DNA of 5,277 bases from Xanthobacteraceae bacterium (lineage in GTDB: Bacteria > Pseudomonadota > Alphaproteobacteria > Rhizobiales > Xanthobacteraceae), in contig JASHYD010000689.1 of the NCBI GenBank assembly GCA_030043175.1, positions 1 to 5,277 of the forward strand, given 5' to 3'. Shown here in pieces: positions 5,266-5,277 of this stretch; within the stretch, counting starts at the first letter, position 1; each line of letters starts with the position of its first letter. The translations under genes and the position numbers were made by a program. A model generated the notes under the pieces. The model had not been told where the DNA came from and made no database searches. It was given only the letters and a program-made list of their open reading frames with translations.

Positions 5266-5277
5266 ATGGGTAAGCAT
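5266..5277 (+). CDS. Start of a gene cut by the right edge
   Basis: ATG 5266 is preceded at suitable distance by GAGGACGGA (5255-5263), a purine-rich ribosome binding site candidate. Only four codons (MGKH) are inside the window, so nothing can be said about the product. Confidence 0.4.

Overview
The window looks like a degenerate accessory segment of a GC-rich alphaproteobacterium, most likely Bradyrhizobium or a close relative. The clues are GC-rich coding with strong GGAGG-type ribosome binding sites, a small exported protein with a DPDP-x-I-R tail, a group II intron maturase tail, and several small-protein and ligase remnants of a kind I associate with Bradyrhizobium. No database was consulted, so the organism call is an inference.

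Layout. (1) Bases 1-694, minus strand, hold the 3' part of a group II intron: the C-terminal maturase piece of its reverse transcriptase, then a foldable domain V and a domain VI-like stem. GUGUG and a series of hairpins follow at once, resembling the 5' end of a second group II intron, so the window may begin inside a tandem intron pair. (2) Bases 694-894 hold two short overlapping reading frames on opposite strands, one with a membrane helix and one with a signal-peptide-like start; both are tentative. (3) Bases 1141-1718 are a clear pseudogene of an ATP-dependent DNA ligase adenylation domain, with three frameshifts and one internal stop. (4) A hairpin-rich leader (1857-1927) precedes an intact small exported protein (1987-2328). 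(5) Bases 2350-3126 are a graveyard: a fragment of a WPDDLPV/CxxC small protein, a tentative short frame, a minus-strand remnant and a truncated, frameshifted tyrosine recombinase. (6) Two intact exported proteins follow in a probable operon: a small secreted protein with a GxFxLNxAKSKF motif (3572-4042) and a DUF3237 protein with a signal peptide (4086-4631). (7) A minus-strand 65-residue frame of good coding quality lies at 4771-4968. A gene probably starts at 5266 and runs off the right edge.

I see no coherent new multi-gene system. The intact genes encode three small exported proteins and one small hypothetical protein; the rest is decay of mobile elements (intron, recombinase) and cargo (ligase). 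The points most worth checking are the intron-intron junction, the exported-protein pair and the unlisted short frames. No rRNA, tRNA or CRISPR array was recognised.
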